Source of the DNA: Eubacterium sp. 1001713B170207_170306_E7
GTDB taxonomy: Bacteria; Bacillota; Clostridia; Eubacteriales; Eubacteriaceae
Assembly: GCF_015547515.1 (NCBI RefSeq)
Contig: NZ_JADMVE010000001.1
Location: 558,406 to 622,405, forward strand
Length of the DNA stretch: 64,000 nt
Direction: 5' to 3'
This document shows, piece after piece, positions 43,100 to 51,508 of the stretch (position 1 is the stretch's first letter; every line of letters starts with the position of its first letter). Made by a program: the position numbers and the translations under genes. Below the pieces are notes generated by a model, which ran no database searches, was not told where the DNA came from, and saw only the letters and a list, made by a program, of their open reading frames with translations.

Positions 43100-43375
43100 A
43101 TCTGTCTCCCAGTAATACAGGAGTAAATAATACTAGATATAAGGATTGCAAAAAATAGCATTCCGGTATATAATAAAAGCTAAGAAAAACAAAAAGCGGC
43201 ATCCGGGTATTGGTGTTGGCCCACCTCACCGGAATTGCGCAGGTGTATGCCCACCATGCACAACCTCACCCTCGCGGGAAAGTACCGTAATACATATTAT
43301 AGGCTATTTTGTATGTAAAAACAAGATGTGCGCCATAATTTGTAGGTAGGTTGTAAGCTTTAAAGATCGAACTTT

Positions 43376-43416
43376 AGCTGTGCATGGATCGTACTATGCA
43401 CAGCTTTTTGTTTTTC
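43376..43416 (+). terminator. Terminator downstream of the SOS cassette
   Basis: AGCTGTGCAT and ATGCACAGCT (10 bp, 10-base loop) followed by TTTTTGTTTTT. The 43100-43375 stretch before it has no convincing gene; it could be the untranslated tail or a small RNA. Confidence 0.75.
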
Positions 43417-43432
43417 TGGAAGTTGTGGAAAT

Positions 43433-43463
43433 CAAAGAGGGAAAATGCGCGCTTCCCTCTTTG
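43433..43463. promoter_or_regulatory. Perfect inverted repeat before an XRE gene
   Basis: CAAAGAGGGAA and TTCCCTCTTTG with a 9-base GC-rich loop, 43 bp upstream of the XRE start. Candidate operator or 5' hairpin. Confidence 0.5.
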
Positions 43464-43505
43464 CCACGACGGATTCCAGAAAAAATATATTAAGGGGAAA
43501 AACTT

Positions 43506-43844
43506 ATGACCGAATTAGATCACAAGGCGATTGGCCTTCGTATTCGTAAACAAAGGACGTTTTTAAACATGTCCCGTGATGAACTGGCCAGAAAAATAGG
43601 TATTACACCTACTTTCCTTGCCGATATTGAACTAGGGACTAAAGGGTTTTCCTTAAAAAGCCTGAACCGTTTCTGTGACATTTTAAAAATGTCCGCCGAT
43701 GCGATCCTTTATGGCCCCAAAGAATACATGGGGACGAAGTATGCGGCAGTGCTGGAGCTTTTGGAACGCTGTCCGGCAAACAAAGCAAAATATGCAGAAG
43801 AGATTTTGACACTATACCTACTCAGCCACGATCCAGTGGAATGA
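43506..43844 (+). CDS. XRE-family regulator (112 residues)
   Basis: HTH at about 10-65 (LRIRKQRTFLNMSRDELARK, then TPTFLADIELG), followed by a short C-terminal helix pair. GGGGAAAAAC precedes the ATG. A terminator follows. Regulator of the element; target unknown. Confidence 0.82.
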   Translation: MTELDHKAIGLRIRKQRTFLNMSRDELARKIGITPTFLADIELGTKGFSLKSLNRFCDILKMSADAILYGPKEYMGTKYAAVLELLERCPANKAKYAEEILTLYLLSHDPVE

Positions 43845-43881
43845 AATAGCTTGCGAATTCCATTTATTTGGAAATCTCCTT

Positions 43882-43916
43882 AAAGACCAGAGCCATTGTG
43901 CACTGGTCTTTTTTTA
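43882..43916 (+). terminator. Terminator after the 112-residue XRE gene
   Basis: AAAGACCAG and CTGGTCTTT pair around a 12-base loop, followed by TTTTT. Confidence 0.8.
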
Positions 43917-44141
43917 TGAGTTTTAAATATAGCAATAGCTGTCAGGGATATCTTTTTTGATTAAAAATAAAACTTTTTATTTCATGAAAGGATAGATGAA
44001 ATGTACTAGAGCTTTCCGACGCAGGATATGTTGAAGGATTTTTTGGATATGTACAATGGACAAAATGATTTTGCTAAAACGTGCTTTACGATGCGGGCTG
44101 GCAACATCCAGAAACTATTTTTAGTTATTAAGATTATATTG

Positions 44142-44178
44142 AAAAGAAAGATCAAGAAAAACCTGATCTTTCTTTTTT
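44142..44178 (+). terminator. Second terminator in the XRE-resolvase gap
   Basis: AAAAGAAAGATCA and TGATCTTTCTTTT (13 bp) followed by TT. The DNA before it (43917-44141) shows only a doubtful 50-codon frame that runs through this hairpin. Confidence 0.7.
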
Positions 44179-44315
44179 AATCAATGTTTCAATAAAAATT
44201 AAAAAAGTAAATTTGCAATAAAGTTTAGAGCAACGCTATACAGTTATCATATTATAAAGATAAGAAAATGCTAAAAAGCTTGAGACCCCTTTATTTATGC
44301 GCCTTTTGAGACTTT

Positions 44316-44329
44316 CGGTCACGTGACCG
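44316..44329. promoter_or_regulatory. parS-like palindrome, site 1
   Basis: CGGTCACGTGACCG, perfect 14-bp palindrome with the TCACGTGA core of parS. TAAAAT starts 19 bp after its last base, the same distance as TATAAT at site 2. It lies 90 bp before the resolvase gene. Confidence 0.7.
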
Positions 44330-44418
44330 CAGAATTTAATAAAAGCATAAAATAACTTATAATGAACACGTACATATAGAGTGCAAATAAACATTCTTAA
44401 TCAAAAGGGGGATTTATT

Positions 44419-45021
44419 ATGACTCAAAAATATGGTTACATACGTGTTTCATCTAAAGATCAGAATCTCTGGCGGCAGATTGATGCAATGACGGAGCAAG
44501 GGATTCCGGAAGAAAATATCTTTACAGATAAAATCACAGGTGGGACATTTATACGACCTGGGTATGAAGCGCTACTTGAAAAAATTAAAAAGGAAGATAT
44601 TTTATTCATCCATGGTATTGACCGACTTGGCAGAAATTATGATGAGATTATTGAAAATTGGAACTTAATTAATCGTAAAAATGGAGCTGATATTGTTGTG
44701 TTAGATATGCCGCTACTGGATACCAGAGTAAACAAGAATGGTTTGACTGGAAAATTCCTGTCTGATATTGTGTTGCAGATTTTATCATACTTTGCACAAC
44801 TTGAAAAAGAAAAAATCAATCAACGACAGAAAGAAGGAATTGCAGCAGCTAAAAAAAGAGGCGTTAAATTCGGAAGACCTAAAAAGAAAATTGATATGAA
44901 TTATTTCCAGGAGATCGTTTCTGACTGGAGAAAAAAGAAGATTACCTGCGAAGAAGCCGTGAAAATACTGAATATAAGCCGTGCTCAATTTTATAAGATA
45001 GTAAAGATACATAACCTGTAA
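44419..45021 (+). CDS. Serine recombinase / resolvase
   Basis: 200 residues. YIRVSSKDQNLWRQ holds the catalytic serine; GIDRLGRNYDEI and QLEKEKINQRQKEGI complete the resolvase domain. GVKFGRPKKK leads into a C-terminal HTH. Small resolvases of this kind resolve plasmid multimers or cointegrates. The AAAGGGGG site before the ATG is strong. Confidence 0.9.
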   Translation: MTQKYGYIRVSSKDQNLWRQIDAMTEQGIPEENIFTDKITGGTFIRPGYEALLEKIKKEDILFIHGIDRLGRNYDEIIENWNLINRKNGADIVVLDMPLLDTRVNKNGLTGKFLSDIVLQILSYFAQLEKEKINQRQKEGIAAAKKRGVKFGRPKKKIDMNYFQEIVSDWRKKKITCEEAVKILNISRAQFYKIVKIHNL

Positions 45022-45032
45022 TCAAGAAAAGA

Positions 45033-45073
45033 CGTCTAAAAAATTATGCTTTTTTAGACGCCTTATTTTTTTG
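45033..45073 (+). terminator. Terminator after the resolvase
   Basis: CGTCTAAAAAA and TTTTTTAGACG (11 bp, 6-base loop) followed by TTATTTTTTT. Confidence 0.82.
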
Positions 45074-45140
45074 TTTTATGATAGTTACTTATGATTTTGT
45101 TTACTATTTTTTTGTATTTATTATTTTCTTTATGCTCATA

Positions 45141-45158
45141 TTATAACAATTGTTATAA
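45141..45158. promoter_or_regulatory. Perfect palindrome upstream of a small XRE gene
   Basis: TTATAACAATTGTTATAA, 85 bp before the start codon and just upstream of TTGTCA. Probable autoregulatory operator of the XRE protein. Confidence 0.6.
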
Positions 45159-45242
45159 AAATTGTCAAGGGTTTTATTTCTAAAAATGTATACGTTTAAA
45201 GATATGCGCTCTATATGTATGACTGCTAAATGAGGTGACACG

Positions 45243-45443
45243 ATGACTATTGGCGAAATTATCAAAATTGCAAGAGAAGAAAAAAACCTAAACCAGAGCC
45301 AGCTGGCAGCAAAAGCTGGTATTTCACAGGCAACGGTTAACTACCTGGAAACAGGTAAGCGTAATCCCGGATTTACAACAATTGTGAAAATCGCAAAAGT
45401 TTTAGATCTGAATTTAGACGACTTAACAGAATCAATGAATTAA
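45243..45443 (+). CDS. Small XRE-family regulator (66 residues)
   Basis: A single HTH domain: NLNQSQLAAKAGISQATVNY then ETGKRNPG. AGGTGACACG precedes the ATG. It starts the region that leads into the tRNA-like elements. It most likely represses its own promoter through the palindrome at 45141-45158. Confidence 0.85.
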   Translation: MTIGEIIKIAREEKNLNQSQLAAKAGISQATVNYLETGKRNPGFTTIVKIAKVLDLNLDDLTESMN

Positions 45444-45449
45444 GTATAT

Positions 45450-45527
45450 GGCAAGTTAAGTCAATGGCAGACGCTTTGTAGATTTTTCTATCTATAAAGA
45501 ATGGGAGTTCAAATCTCTCGCTTGTCA
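45450..45527 (+). ncRNA. tRNA-like element with oversized anticodon arm
   Basis: GGCAAGT pairs with GCTTGTC (7-bp acceptor, two wobbles), T8-A9 are present, and the D arm is AGTC-AATGGCA-GAC. The T arm is GGGAG-TTCAAAT-CTCTC. The anticodon arm is wrong: CTTTGTAGAT pairs with ATCTATAAAG over 10 bp with a six-base TTTTCT loop. The discriminator is A and no CCA is encoded. It is not a standard decoding tRNA. Confidence 0.55.
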
Positions 45528-46110
45528 AAACACATACAAATTGGTCTTATGAAATTTAATAAGAAAGTTTTTGGGAAACGGTTCTGAGTATGGCGTTGGT
45601 TCGAGCCAACTGCACAGCATTAGATTTGCTTTATTTTATCGATGAATCTAGATGGTGAAAAATCTTTCTGATGAAAGACGGGGAAAAGATTTGTGTGGAA
45701 AACAAGGAAACCACAACAACGCGATAGGGATATATAGCCTGGCTAAAGGAATGGATTCTGAATTTAGTCAGAGAGCTGCCATTGGCAACTCTTGAGGCTC
45801 AAAAAAATACGCTGAAGCATATAATCATGGTAAAAGACTTCAGTAAATCATTATTGAGCAAATAAGCAAAGACATACAACGAACTAGAACTTGGTGTCCA
45901 ACTAAAAAATGGGCAGCACATCAATGGCGTGACGTAGAGCAAAGCTTGGCGGTGAAGCAAGGTGTGTGGGTAAATCTCCAGGGCGGTAGAATGAGCCGCA
46001 TTCAAAAACTAACCATGTTATATTCCTGGCGTATTGTTTTGTTATCGAGTTTGTGAGCACATAGTAGCTATCAAATATAAAGCAGCAATACATACGTCAT
46101 TATTTATTAT
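45528..46110 (+). ncRNA. Candidate large structured RNA between two tRNA-like elements
   Basis: About 580 bp without a supportable reading frame on either strand but with many local helices: CTTAT/ATAAG (45546-45563), GTTGG-TTCGAG-CCAAC (about 45595), TCTTTC-TGAT-GAAAGA (about 45664), TTGTG-TGG with CCA-CAACAA (about 45692-45720), GAGCTGCC-ATT-GGCAACTC (about 45773), GCGG/CCGC (about 45975). A downstream tRNA-like end and terminator suggest one transcript. Size, setting and tRNA flanks recall the ROOL and GOLLD RNA classes; this is inference. Confidence 0.45.
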
Positions 46111-46165
46111 GGTGATTCTTTGGAAGAATATAATTGGGCCGGTTCGATTCCGGTAATCACCACCA
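46111..46165 (+). ncRNA. Minimal tRNA-like element with encoded CCA
   Basis: GGTGATT and AATCACC form a perfect 7-bp acceptor, then A and CCA. The T arm is GCCGG-TTCGATT-CCGGT. Between acceptor and T arm there are only 20 bases (CTT-TGG-AAG mini-hairpin plus linker), so the D and anticodon arms are missing. It should still be a substrate for tRNA end-processing enzymes. A terminator follows at once. Confidence 0.6.
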
Positions 46166-46171
46166 GTAATA

Positions 46172-46197
46172 ACACTCTGGAGGGAGTGTATTTTTTT
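46172..46197 (+). terminator. Terminator of the tRNA-like/structured RNA transcript
   Basis: ACACTC and GAGTGT pair around TGGAGG, followed by ATTTTTTT, seven bases after the encoded CCA and 25 bp before parA. Confidence 0.7.
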
Positions 46198-46221
46198 ACA
46201 AAGGAAAAGGAGAAGATTGAA

Positions 46222-47052
46222 ATGAAGACGAAAGTGATTGCGGTTGCAAACGAAAAAGGTGGGGTTGGGAAGACAACGACAGCCATTAACCTTGCGTATG
46301 AATTGCAGCAAAGAGGCAGAAAAGTGTTATTAATTGACAATGATCCTCAATCAAATTTAACGAGACACTGTGGTACTGATCCATATGGAGATGACCATAT
46401 TCCATTAACGAAATTAATCCAAAATATGATAAATTACATATCTGGCAATAGGATGTCTAAAACTGATATATTACCACCAGCAGAAGAGATTATCATACAT
46501 AAAAATGGATTTCAGTACATTGCAGCAAGTGTTGATCTGGAAGTAGCAGAACGGGCATTGTGTGTAACGCCAAATACGGAGCAAATTTTGGATGAAATGA
46601 TAAAGGAGTATGGTAAGGGATACGACTATGTGCTTATTGATTGTCGGCCAACATTATCAACTCTGACGCTTAATGCTTTCATTGCTGCTGATTCTGTTAT
46701 TATCCCAATTGAGTCAGAACCATATGCAGTTGATGGCCTTAACACAATTCTTAGAAATATCAACATCATACGTGAAGGGATTATTGGTCGTACTGGATTA
46801 AATCCTAAATTGACTATTGAAGGAATCCTTTTTACAAGATATAAAGGACGATTGCGATTAACTCAGGATTTAGAGACACAAGTAAAAGAAAGGTTTGGTG
46901 AAAGTTTAAAAGTTTTTCAAACCATGATTCCTACATCTGTTAAGGCTCCGGAATCTGTAATCGCAAAATCGGCTGTCCGTGCATATGATAAAAAGAATCC
47001 AGTAGGGCTTGCTTATCAGCATCTTGCAGAAGAAATCGATTTGAATTACTAG
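46222..47052 (+). CDS. parA: ParA-family partition ATPase
   Basis: 276 residues from the ATG at 46222 (AAGGAGAAG upstream; an earlier in-frame ATG lies inside the tRNA-like element and is rejected). Deviant Walker A KGGVGKTT (about residues 10-17), LLIDNDPQSN and VLIDCRPTLS are typical of ParA/Soj. It forms ATP-dependent patches on the nucleoid that move ParB-bound DNA. parB follows after 11 bp. Confidence 0.93.
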   Translation: MKTKVIAVANEKGGVGKTTTAINLAYELQQRGRKVLLIDNDPQSNLTRHCGTDPYGDDHIPLTKLIQNMINYISGNRMSKTDILPPAEEIIIHKNGFQYIAASVDLEVAERALCVTPNTEQILDEMIKEYGKGYDYVLIDCRPTLSTLTLNAFIAADSVIIPIESEPYAVDGLNTILRNINIIREGIIGRTGLNPKLTIEGILFTRYKGRLRLTQDLETQVKERFGESLKVFQTMIPTSVKAPESVIAKSAVRAYDKKNPVGLAYQHLAEEIDLNY

Positions 47053-47063
47053 GAGGTGTTTAT

Positions 47064-48038
47064 ATGTCAGATAAAGGTAATTTTAATTTTGATATAGCCG
47101 AATTTTTAACTGGCCCTGGCCCTGAGAATGGGCTCATATCAAATAGAAACAATAATAAAACAAGCAGAGATGAGATCGACATCTCTTTATTAGTTCCTTC
47201 GCCCTTTCATCCAATACCATTATATGGTGAAGAGAAAGAGAAAGAAATGGTAGAAAGCATCAAAGCTTTTGGTGTGCTTCAGCCAATTCTTATCAGGGAA
47301 TCAAAGATTCAAATTGGTAAATATGAGATTTTAAACGGCAGAAATAGAGTACATTGTTCAGAGCTTGCTGGAAAGACGACAATCCCTTACATTCTGGAGG
47401 AATACTCAGATGCTGATGCGCAGTACGTCACTTTGGATGCCATCATTCAACAGAGGGGATTCAACGATTTAAAGTTTTCTGAACGAGCTGAAATTGTTCA
47501 CTTGCTGGTTGACGAAGTAAAGAAAGAAAAACTCAGTGATAAAATACAGAAATGCTTATCATCGGATGATGAAGAAGAATCGGGTGTGTTCCATGGTATC
47601 TCAGAACGTACACGACGCCGATACTTACAGTTATACAAATGCTGTGAGGAAATTAAAGACGAAGTAGATGATAAAAAAATGGCCATGAAGGTAGCTTTAA
47701 ATCTATCGGTGCTCACCGTGGAAGATCAGAAATATGTCATGCAAATGAGCCGGGAATATAAAAAACCAATTGACGAGAAAATCTCTAAAATACTCAAAGA
47801 TAAAATGGAAAAGCGGGAATTAAATGAAGAGGTGATACGAGAAATCTTTGAAGGCAAGAAGCGAAGCAATCGAAGCGCCTCATTTAATGTAAAACTACCG
47901 AATGAGATTAAAAATGAATATTTTAATGAGAAAAAACCAAAAGAAATTCAAGAAATTATTGAAAAAGCATTGAAAGTATATTTTGCGAGTATGAATGAGT
48001 ATGATGATGAAGAAATAGAAGATTTAACAGAGGGCTGA
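47064..48038 (+). CDS. parB: ParB/Spo0J-family partition protein
   Basis: 324 residues. The CTPase box has ILIRES...YEILNGRNRVHCSELAG, a variant of the GERR motif. A central HTH (about 130-200) with SERTRRRYLQL and a C-terminal dimerisation region with ASFNVKLPNEIKNEYF follow. It should load at the CGGTCACGTGACCG palindromes, the nearest 27 bp beyond its stop. AGGAGGTG precedes the ATG. Confidence 0.9.
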   Translation: MSDKGNFNFDIAEFLTGPGPENGLISNRNNNKTSRDEIDISLLVPSPFHPIPLYGEEKEKEMVESIKAFGVLQPILIRESKIQIGKYEILNGRNRVHCSELAGKTTIPYILEEYSDADAQYVTLDAIIQQRGFNDLKFSERAEIVHLLVDEVKKEKLSDKIQKCLSSDDEEESGVFHGISERTRRRYLQLYKCCEEIKDEVDDKKMAMKVALNLSVLTVEDQKYVMQMSREYKKPIDEKISKILKDKMEKRELNEEVIREIFEGKKRSNRSASFNVKLPNEIKNEYFNEKKPKEIQEIIEKALKVYFASMNEYDDEEIEDLTEG

Positions 48039-48065
48039 TAGCCCTTTTTTGTTTTCTGAAATAAG

Positions 48066-48103
48066 CGGTCACGTGACCGAAATTCTTGAAACCCGCATAT
48101 AAT
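48066..48103 (+). promoter_or_regulatory. parS-like palindrome, site 2, with promoter
   Basis: CGGTCACGTGACCG (48066-48079). TATAAT follows at 48098-48103, so the right arm of the palindrome occupies the expected -35 position. Binding of ParB would therefore compete with polymerase. The sequence AATTCTTGAAA between them recurs at site 4. Confidence 0.72.
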
Positions 48104-48145
48104 CTGGTCAAGAGCCATGTTGATAGAATCCTTATGGAGGGACGA

Positions 48146-49072
48146 ATGGATGTGAATTATGAAATTGCTGAAGAAATAGCAGCATTGGAACTGGATGATG
48201 AAAATGAAGAAAAGTTTCTAACAGAAGAACAGACCGAAGAATTATACAAGATGATTTTCAGTGATGAGCAGGGTTTTTTTGATGGTGTTGATCCAGCACT
48301 CGAGGAGCTGCTGAAAGATTTTTTTGCAGAAATTGCAAGGGAACAAGGGCACGAGGAAATTAAAGACCAGTGGGAAAAGGTCAAATCTGAAAAAAACGAA
48401 AAAGTCTTGCTTGAGCTTCAGGCAGCGCAAAAAAAAATAAATGAGCTGGAACAGCAGTTAAGGGAGAGTAATAGTGAGATCGAAAATTTGCATAATGAGA
48501 TGGCAAAAAATAGTCAGATCATTGCAGTTAGTCAGACTCGAAACTTAGAAGATGAACGTCGCAAATTGTCGGAGCAGCATAATCAAGAAATTGTAAAAAT
48601 ACAACAACAGTACGAAACAGAAATTCATAAAATATACTCTAAATTAAAAGAAAAGGAAAACGAATTTTTTAGAATAAACGAAAAATACCTTAACTTAGAG
48701 AAAGAGAACGAAATCAGAGATGCGTTTATGTATGCCGATAAGGCAGAAATTGAAGCTGGGATTCGAGAAGCCTTAGTGGGAGAAAAAGAAGTAAGGCTAG
48801 AAGATTACGCAGAAAAGCTAGATAAACAAGGTGCGATCATCGAAAAAGCATCTAATAGTTTGATTTCATCTGTGGGATCTATGACAAAGATGGTACAGAC
48901 AATTTATCAGTCAATGGATCGTTTTTATTTGAGTGAAGAAAAAATCGAAAAGGACATTATAAAAGCTGTTCAAGCTTTTATTGCACAAAAAATGTACCCT
49001 GAATTAAAAACTACACTGATCAATGAATTAAGTAAGACGAATAAATCAGTTGAGGAGGAACCTGAAAAATGA
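48146..49072 (+). CDS. Long coiled-coil protein
   Basis: 308 residues from the ATG at 48146, five bases after GGAGGG and downstream of TATAAT 48098-48103 (an upstream in-frame ATG at 48086 precedes the promoter). Acidic N-terminus (EIAEEIAALELDDENEEKF), then continuous heptads over about 90-210 (KKINELEQQLRESNSEIEN). It ends in a helical domain. Its place after parAB suggests a plasmid structural or KfrA-like role, but no HTH is evident. Confidence 0.65.
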   Translation: MDVNYEIAEEIAALELDDENEEKFLTEEQTEELYKMIFSDEQGFFDGVDPALEELLKDFFAEIAREQGHEEIKDQWEKVKSEKNEKVLLELQAAQKKINELEQQLRESNSEIENLHNEMAKNSQIIAVSQTRNLEDERRKLSEQHNQEIVKIQQQYETEIHKIYSKLKEKENEFFRINEKYLNLEKENEIRDAFMYADKAEIEAGIREALVGEKEVRLEDYAEKLDKQGAIIEKASNSLISSVGSMTKMVQTIYQSMDRFYLSEEKIEKDIIKAVQAFIAQKMYPELKTTLINELSKTNKSVEEEPEK

Positions 49073-49290
49073 TGTATTTAGACGATAATGGAGATCAAAT
49101 CTTTGTGAGAAGTGGAATTGGCGAAGGGGCATATAAAGCCTTCAGACGAAAGATTAACCCAAAATCTGGCAATTACAAAGAGAGGGGCCTTCAGACCGTC
49201 GAATATAAAAAAACAGTCGAAGAAGCTGAGGCAGATTTGGCAGAATACGCAAAAAAGAAGGGTTGGAAACCCGTCAATGATCCAAAATAA
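49069..49290 (+). CDS. Small hypothetical protein (73 residues)
   Basis: ATG overlaps the previous stop (ATGA). Has FVRSGIGEGAYKAFRRKINP and a C-terminal helix with EEAEADLAEYAKKKGW. Common-looking plasmid/phage accessory; not recognised. Translationally coupled to the coiled-coil gene. Confidence 0.6.
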   Translation: MMYLDDNGDQIFVRSGIGEGAYKAFRRKINPKSGNYKERGLQTVEYKKTVEEAEADLAEYAKKKGWKPVNDPK

Positions 49291-49316
49291 GATTGTGGTA
49301 AAGAAAGGAAAAAGTC

Positions 49317-50924
49317 ATGGGGCTCATTATAGACAATTTTGCTGGCGGTGGTGGTACATCACAAGGCATAAAAGAGGCGCTGGGGCGCGATGTTGACATT
49401 GCAATCAATCACGATTCGGATGCCATTGCCATGCATACAATTAACCACCCTCATACCAAACACTATTGTGAAGATGTCTGGAATGTCGATCCAATAAAGG
49501 CTACTGGTGGAAAACCAGTAGACCTTGCCTGGTTTTCGCCGGATTGCAAACATTTTTCAAAAGCGAAAGGTGGAAAACCAAAAGATAAAAACATCAGAGG
49601 ATTGGCTTGGGTAGCCGTGAAGTGGGCTTATCAAACGAAACCGAGAATTATTATCCTTGAAAATGTAGAAGAGTTTAAGTCTTGGGGCCCTTTGGGAGAA
49701 GATGGACAACCTGATAAAAGTCGAATGGGCGAAACCTTTAGCAGTTTTGTAGAAACGCTTAAAAAACGGGGATATGAAGTCGAATGGAGAGAACTGCGTG
49801 CCTGTGATTATGGCGCGCCAACCATCCGGAAAAGATTTTTTCTGATCGCAAGATGTGATGGGCAGCCTATCGTTTGGCCAGAGCCAACACACGGAGAAGG
49901 ATCAGGGCTTAAGCCTTACCGGGCGGCTAAAGATATTATAGACTGGAGTATCCCTGGTAAATCCATTTTTGGACGTAAAAAACCGCTCAGTGAAAACACG
50001 ATGCGTCGAATCCATCGCGGTCTGTTTAAGTTCGTGATAAATAACCCCAATCCCTTTTTTATTCCGCTGAATAATGTTGGGGATTGGCGCGAAAATCAGG
50101 AGATTCAAGAGCTACCCTATACAGAGACAGGAATAGATGAATATGGCATCACAACACCCTATATCGTCCAGACGGGACAAACAGGATTTGCAGATGATAG
50201 ACGTTCCTACAGCGTGAATCATCCTTTAACGACTGTTGTCACAAAGGCAGAACATTGTATTGTGACGCCATTTCTGTCAAAGTATTACGGTGGGAATTAT
50301 AAGGGAGCGGGATCAGGAATGAAAGAACCTGTGTCCACAATCACGACCATTGACCACAATGCCATGGTATCCCCACTCTTAATCCAAATGGGCTACGGCG
50401 ACCCGGAAGGAAAGCGGGTGCTGGATATGAAGAAACCACTTGGAACCGTTACTGCCGGCGGAAATAAATTTGCGTTGGCGGCCGCTTTCATCAAAAAGGA
50501 CTATGGGACAGGAACAGGCCAGGAGCTAAAGGAACCGCTCCACACAGTAACGGCATCTAGCAATCATTTTTCGGTGGTATCCGCATTTCTCATGAAATAT
50601 TATGGGCATGGGATCGGACAGGATATGAAAGGGCCCATGCACACCATCACTGCAAAAGATCGGTTTGGATTGGTCACAGTGCAGGGGATTGATTATCGTA
50701 TCGTTGATATTGCGATGCGGATGCTGACACCAAGAGAACTATTCAGAGCACAAGGCTTTCCGGACAGTTACGTCATAGACCGGGATGCCCTAGGACAACG
50801 GATAAGTAAAGCCAAACAGGTGGCGAGATGTGGAAATGCAGTACCGCCTCCATTTGCAAGAGCGCTTGTTACAGCGAACTGTAGTTTCATAATTAGAGAT
50901 ACTGGTATGGAGGAGGTAAGTTGA
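49317..50924 (+). CDS. Phage-type DNA cytosine-5 methyltransferase
   Basis: 535 residues. Motif I DNFAGGGGTSQGI (6-18), catalytic Cys77 in SPDCKHFSKAKGG, ENV motif in IILENVEEF, and motif X GNAVPPPFARAL near the end. The SPDC variant replaces the usual PPCQ and is seen in phage enzymes. The target-recognition region has several repeated units with PLxTVT-type cores (about 280-440), which may set specificity. No restriction enzyme is adjacent, so protection of the element is likely. Confidence 0.9.
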   Translation: MGLIIDNFAGGGGTSQGIKEALGRDVDIAINHDSDAIAMHTINHPHTKHYCEDVWNVDPIKATGGKPVDLAWFSPDCKHFSKAKGGKPKDKNIRGLAWVAVKWAYQTKPRIIILENVEEFKSWGPLGEDGQPDKSRMGETFSSFVETLKKRGYEVEWRELRACDYGAPTIRKRFFLIARCDGQPIVWPEPTHGEGSGLKPYRAAKDIIDWSIPGKSIFGRKKPLSENTMRRIHRGLFKFVINNPNPFFIPLNNVGDWRENQEIQELPYTETGIDEYGITTPYIVQTGQTGFADDRRSYSVNHPLTTVVTKAEHCIVTPFLSKYYGGNYKGAGSGMKEPVSTITTIDHNAMVSPLLIQMGYGDPEGKRVLDMKKPLGTVTAGGNKFALAAAFIKKDYGTGTGQELKEPLHTVTASSNHFSVVSAFLMKYYGHGIGQDMKGPMHTITAKDRFGLVTVQGIDYRIVDIAMRMLTPRELFRAQGFPDSYVIDRDALGQRISKAKQVARCGNAVPPPFARALVTANCSFIIRDTGMEEVS

Positions 50925-51065
50925 TTATTTGAGTATTATTTCAAAGATAATCATCTATTCAGCTGCAAACCGTCATATATGATTTGGTCAGCCCGCTGGA
51001 CAACAGATGAAGATTATGTTTTAAACAATCCTCACGAAAAAATAGAGTTTTTTAAGATCAAATAA
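50925..51065 (+). other. Open frame after the methyltransferase stop
   Basis: In frame with the methyltransferase, just past its TGA, reading LFEYYFKDNHLFSC and later MIWSARWTTDEDYV to a TAA at 51063. The only ATG (50979) has no ribosome binding site. It may be a remnant of another small gene. Confidence 0.3.
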
Positions 51066-51084
51066 AATAAAGGGGAAGATTAAG

Positions 51085-51306
51085 ATGAGAGAAGGAACTT
51101 TGATTTATGATGCGCGATCAGAACGTATGGACATCCGCTTCGGAATGGAGAAATACTACGGCGGTCTGCATTGTGGTGAGTGCATGGAGGTCGAAGTTAA
51201 CGGAGAATGGGTGCCAACGCGGATAGAAATGGGCTATCTAGATGGACTGTGGTATTTGGTTGGTATAGAAACAGGTAACCTACAGGGGTTAAAAGTCCGG
51301 GTTTGA
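51085..51306 (+). CDS. DUF5348-family protein
   Basis: 73 residues with the family pattern: GTLIYDARSERMDIRFG, YYGGLHCGECMEV, NGEWVPTRIEM, WYLVGI. A frequent small gene of Firmicute conjugative elements and phages, function unknown. AAAGGGGAAG precedes the ATG. Confidence 0.82.
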   Translation: MREGTLIYDARSERMDIRFGMEKYYGGLHCGECMEVEVNGEWVPTRIEMGYLDGLWYLVGIETGNLQGLKVRV

Positions 51307-51346
51307 TATAGTAGTTCACAAAAATAATGCGAAGGGATATATAACA

Positions 51347-51508
51347 ATGAAAAAAGATATGGACAAGATAATTTTTGAGAGTCGACGTGAGATTGAAGAA
51401 TTGATGAAAGTGGTGGATCGTTATGTGAATCAAAATCCGGAAGAAAAAGAAAACAAGACACTCAAGCGGTTTTTCGATCTGTTAGACGTTATAGATATGG
51501 AGTGGTGA
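51347..51508 (+). CDS. Small helical protein (53 residues)
   Basis: ATG at 51347 with GAAGGGA upstream, encoding MKKDMDKIIFESRREIEELM and a C-terminal FFDLLDVIDMEW. Overlaps the next frame's start by a few bases. Not recognised. Confidence 0.5.
   Translation: MKKDMDKIIFESRREIEELMKVVDRYVNQNPEEKENKTLKRFFDLLDVIDMEW

Noticed and set aside
43146-43349. 67-codon frame between the SOS cassette and the XRE gene
   Set aside because: No ribosome binding site, low-complexity proline/cysteine content, and no family resemblance.
45664-45690. CTGATGA followed by GAAA, as in a hammerhead ribozyme core
   Set aside because: The bases between them cannot form stem II, and the third strand of the core is missing.
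46120-46221. N-terminal extension of ParA
   Set aside because: The extension would be read from the tRNA-like element and its terminator; MKTKVIAVANEKGGVG at 46222 is the normal ParA start.
48086-48145. Upstream ATG for the coiled-coil gene
   Set aside because: It lies upstream of the -10 (48098-48103) of the apparent promoter; ATG 48146 has a good GGAGGG.
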